From Terebella lapidaria (lineage: Eukaryota > Annelida > Polychaeta > Terebellida > Terebellidae), in contig OX424567.1 in assembly GCA_949152475.1 (NCBI GenBank), positions 26,065,402 to 26,129,401 of the forward strand: a DNA stretch of 64,000 nt, written 5' to 3'. Under the pieces are notes generated by a model. It ran no database searches and was not told the DNA's origin. It saw only the letters and a program-made list of their open reading frames with translations. Positions 63,710 to 64,000 of the stretch are shown piece after piece. The first letter of the stretch is position 1, and each line of letters opens with the position of its first letter. The position numbers and the translations under genes were made by a program.

Positions 63710-64000
63710 TGTATCCTCTTAGGAGCTCTGTACAAAACACAGTACCACACGAACATCATATTGTGACATATCACATGATGACATCCAATAACTACGTAAG
63801 TGTGAGATGGCAAGTAATGATTACGGAGTATCAGTGGGGGCACTGGGGAAGACTTCAGTCTAAGTATGTGATTGTCACGAAATTTAATGCAGACATGGTG
63901 TGTCCAGAACCATGGAGACATGGGAATATATCAATTCTAGTGTCCACAGATATGGCCAGTAAACAATAACATAAAAAAAAACTGCGAGTTCATTTATTGG
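63710..64000 (+). repeat. Right-edge copy of the 54.8/58.2-kb family
   Basis: CACACGAACATCATATTGTGA, ACATCCAATAACTACGTAAG and GTGTGTCCAGAACCATGGAG match 54840-54915, 58180-58260 and 55600-55745. It runs off the window. Confidence 0.7.

Overview
The window looks like intergenic and intronic DNA of a marine invertebrate, most likely a mollusc. This is inferred from the AT-rich host sequence, spliced exon-like pieces, a Penelope-like element of a type common in molluscs and cnidarians, tRNA-derived SINEs, and many small foldback elements. It carries no bacterial features and no complete host gene. All identities below come from reading alone; no searches were run.

Layout. (1) 1 to about 13.44 kb is a GC-rich Ty3/Gypsy LTR retroelement entering from the left edge. 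It has protease, RT/RNase H and integrase regions, an almost perfect 3,559-bp tandem duplication inside pol, a 1.4-kb spacer, a whole 894-residue third ORF with zinc-finger-like and coiled-coil parts, a polypurine tract and a 3' LTR. (2) 13.4-17.9 kb is host DNA with a palindromic TTAA-flanked MITE, a tRNA-related SINE and fragments of several repeat families. (3) 17.87-24.01 kb (A) and 25.99-34.05 kb (B) are two direct copies of one segmental duplication. Each copy has its own later insertions: hAT-like and other elements in A, a MITE and an RT-coding Penelope-like element in B. A 2-kb spacer between them holds a 22-bp minisatellite and a candidate last exon. (4) 34.4-35.4 kb looks like the last coding exon and 3' UTR of a host gene ending in a hydrophobic tail.

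(5) 35.5-50.2 kb is a tandem array of a unit of about 6.2 kb: two complete units and one internally deleted unit. It carries repeated minus-strand exon-like modules of an unrecognised gene family. (6) 50.2-51.4 kb is an element with 16-bp terminal inverted repeats. (7) 52.2-59.5 kb is a patchwork of duplicated blocks with minisatellites and two SINE copies, plus a candidate cysteine-rich last exon at about 56 kb. (8) 59.5-64 kb is AT-rich DNA with short tandem repeats, a CRE/X-box-like cluster, a TTCGCG-rich inverted repeat and, at the right edge, another copy of the family from region 7.

The paralogous blocks date one another's insertions: what is present in one copy and absent in its sister arrived after the duplication. 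The most unusual single item is the third ORF of the Gypsy element. It sits where an envelope gene would be but lacks envelope features.
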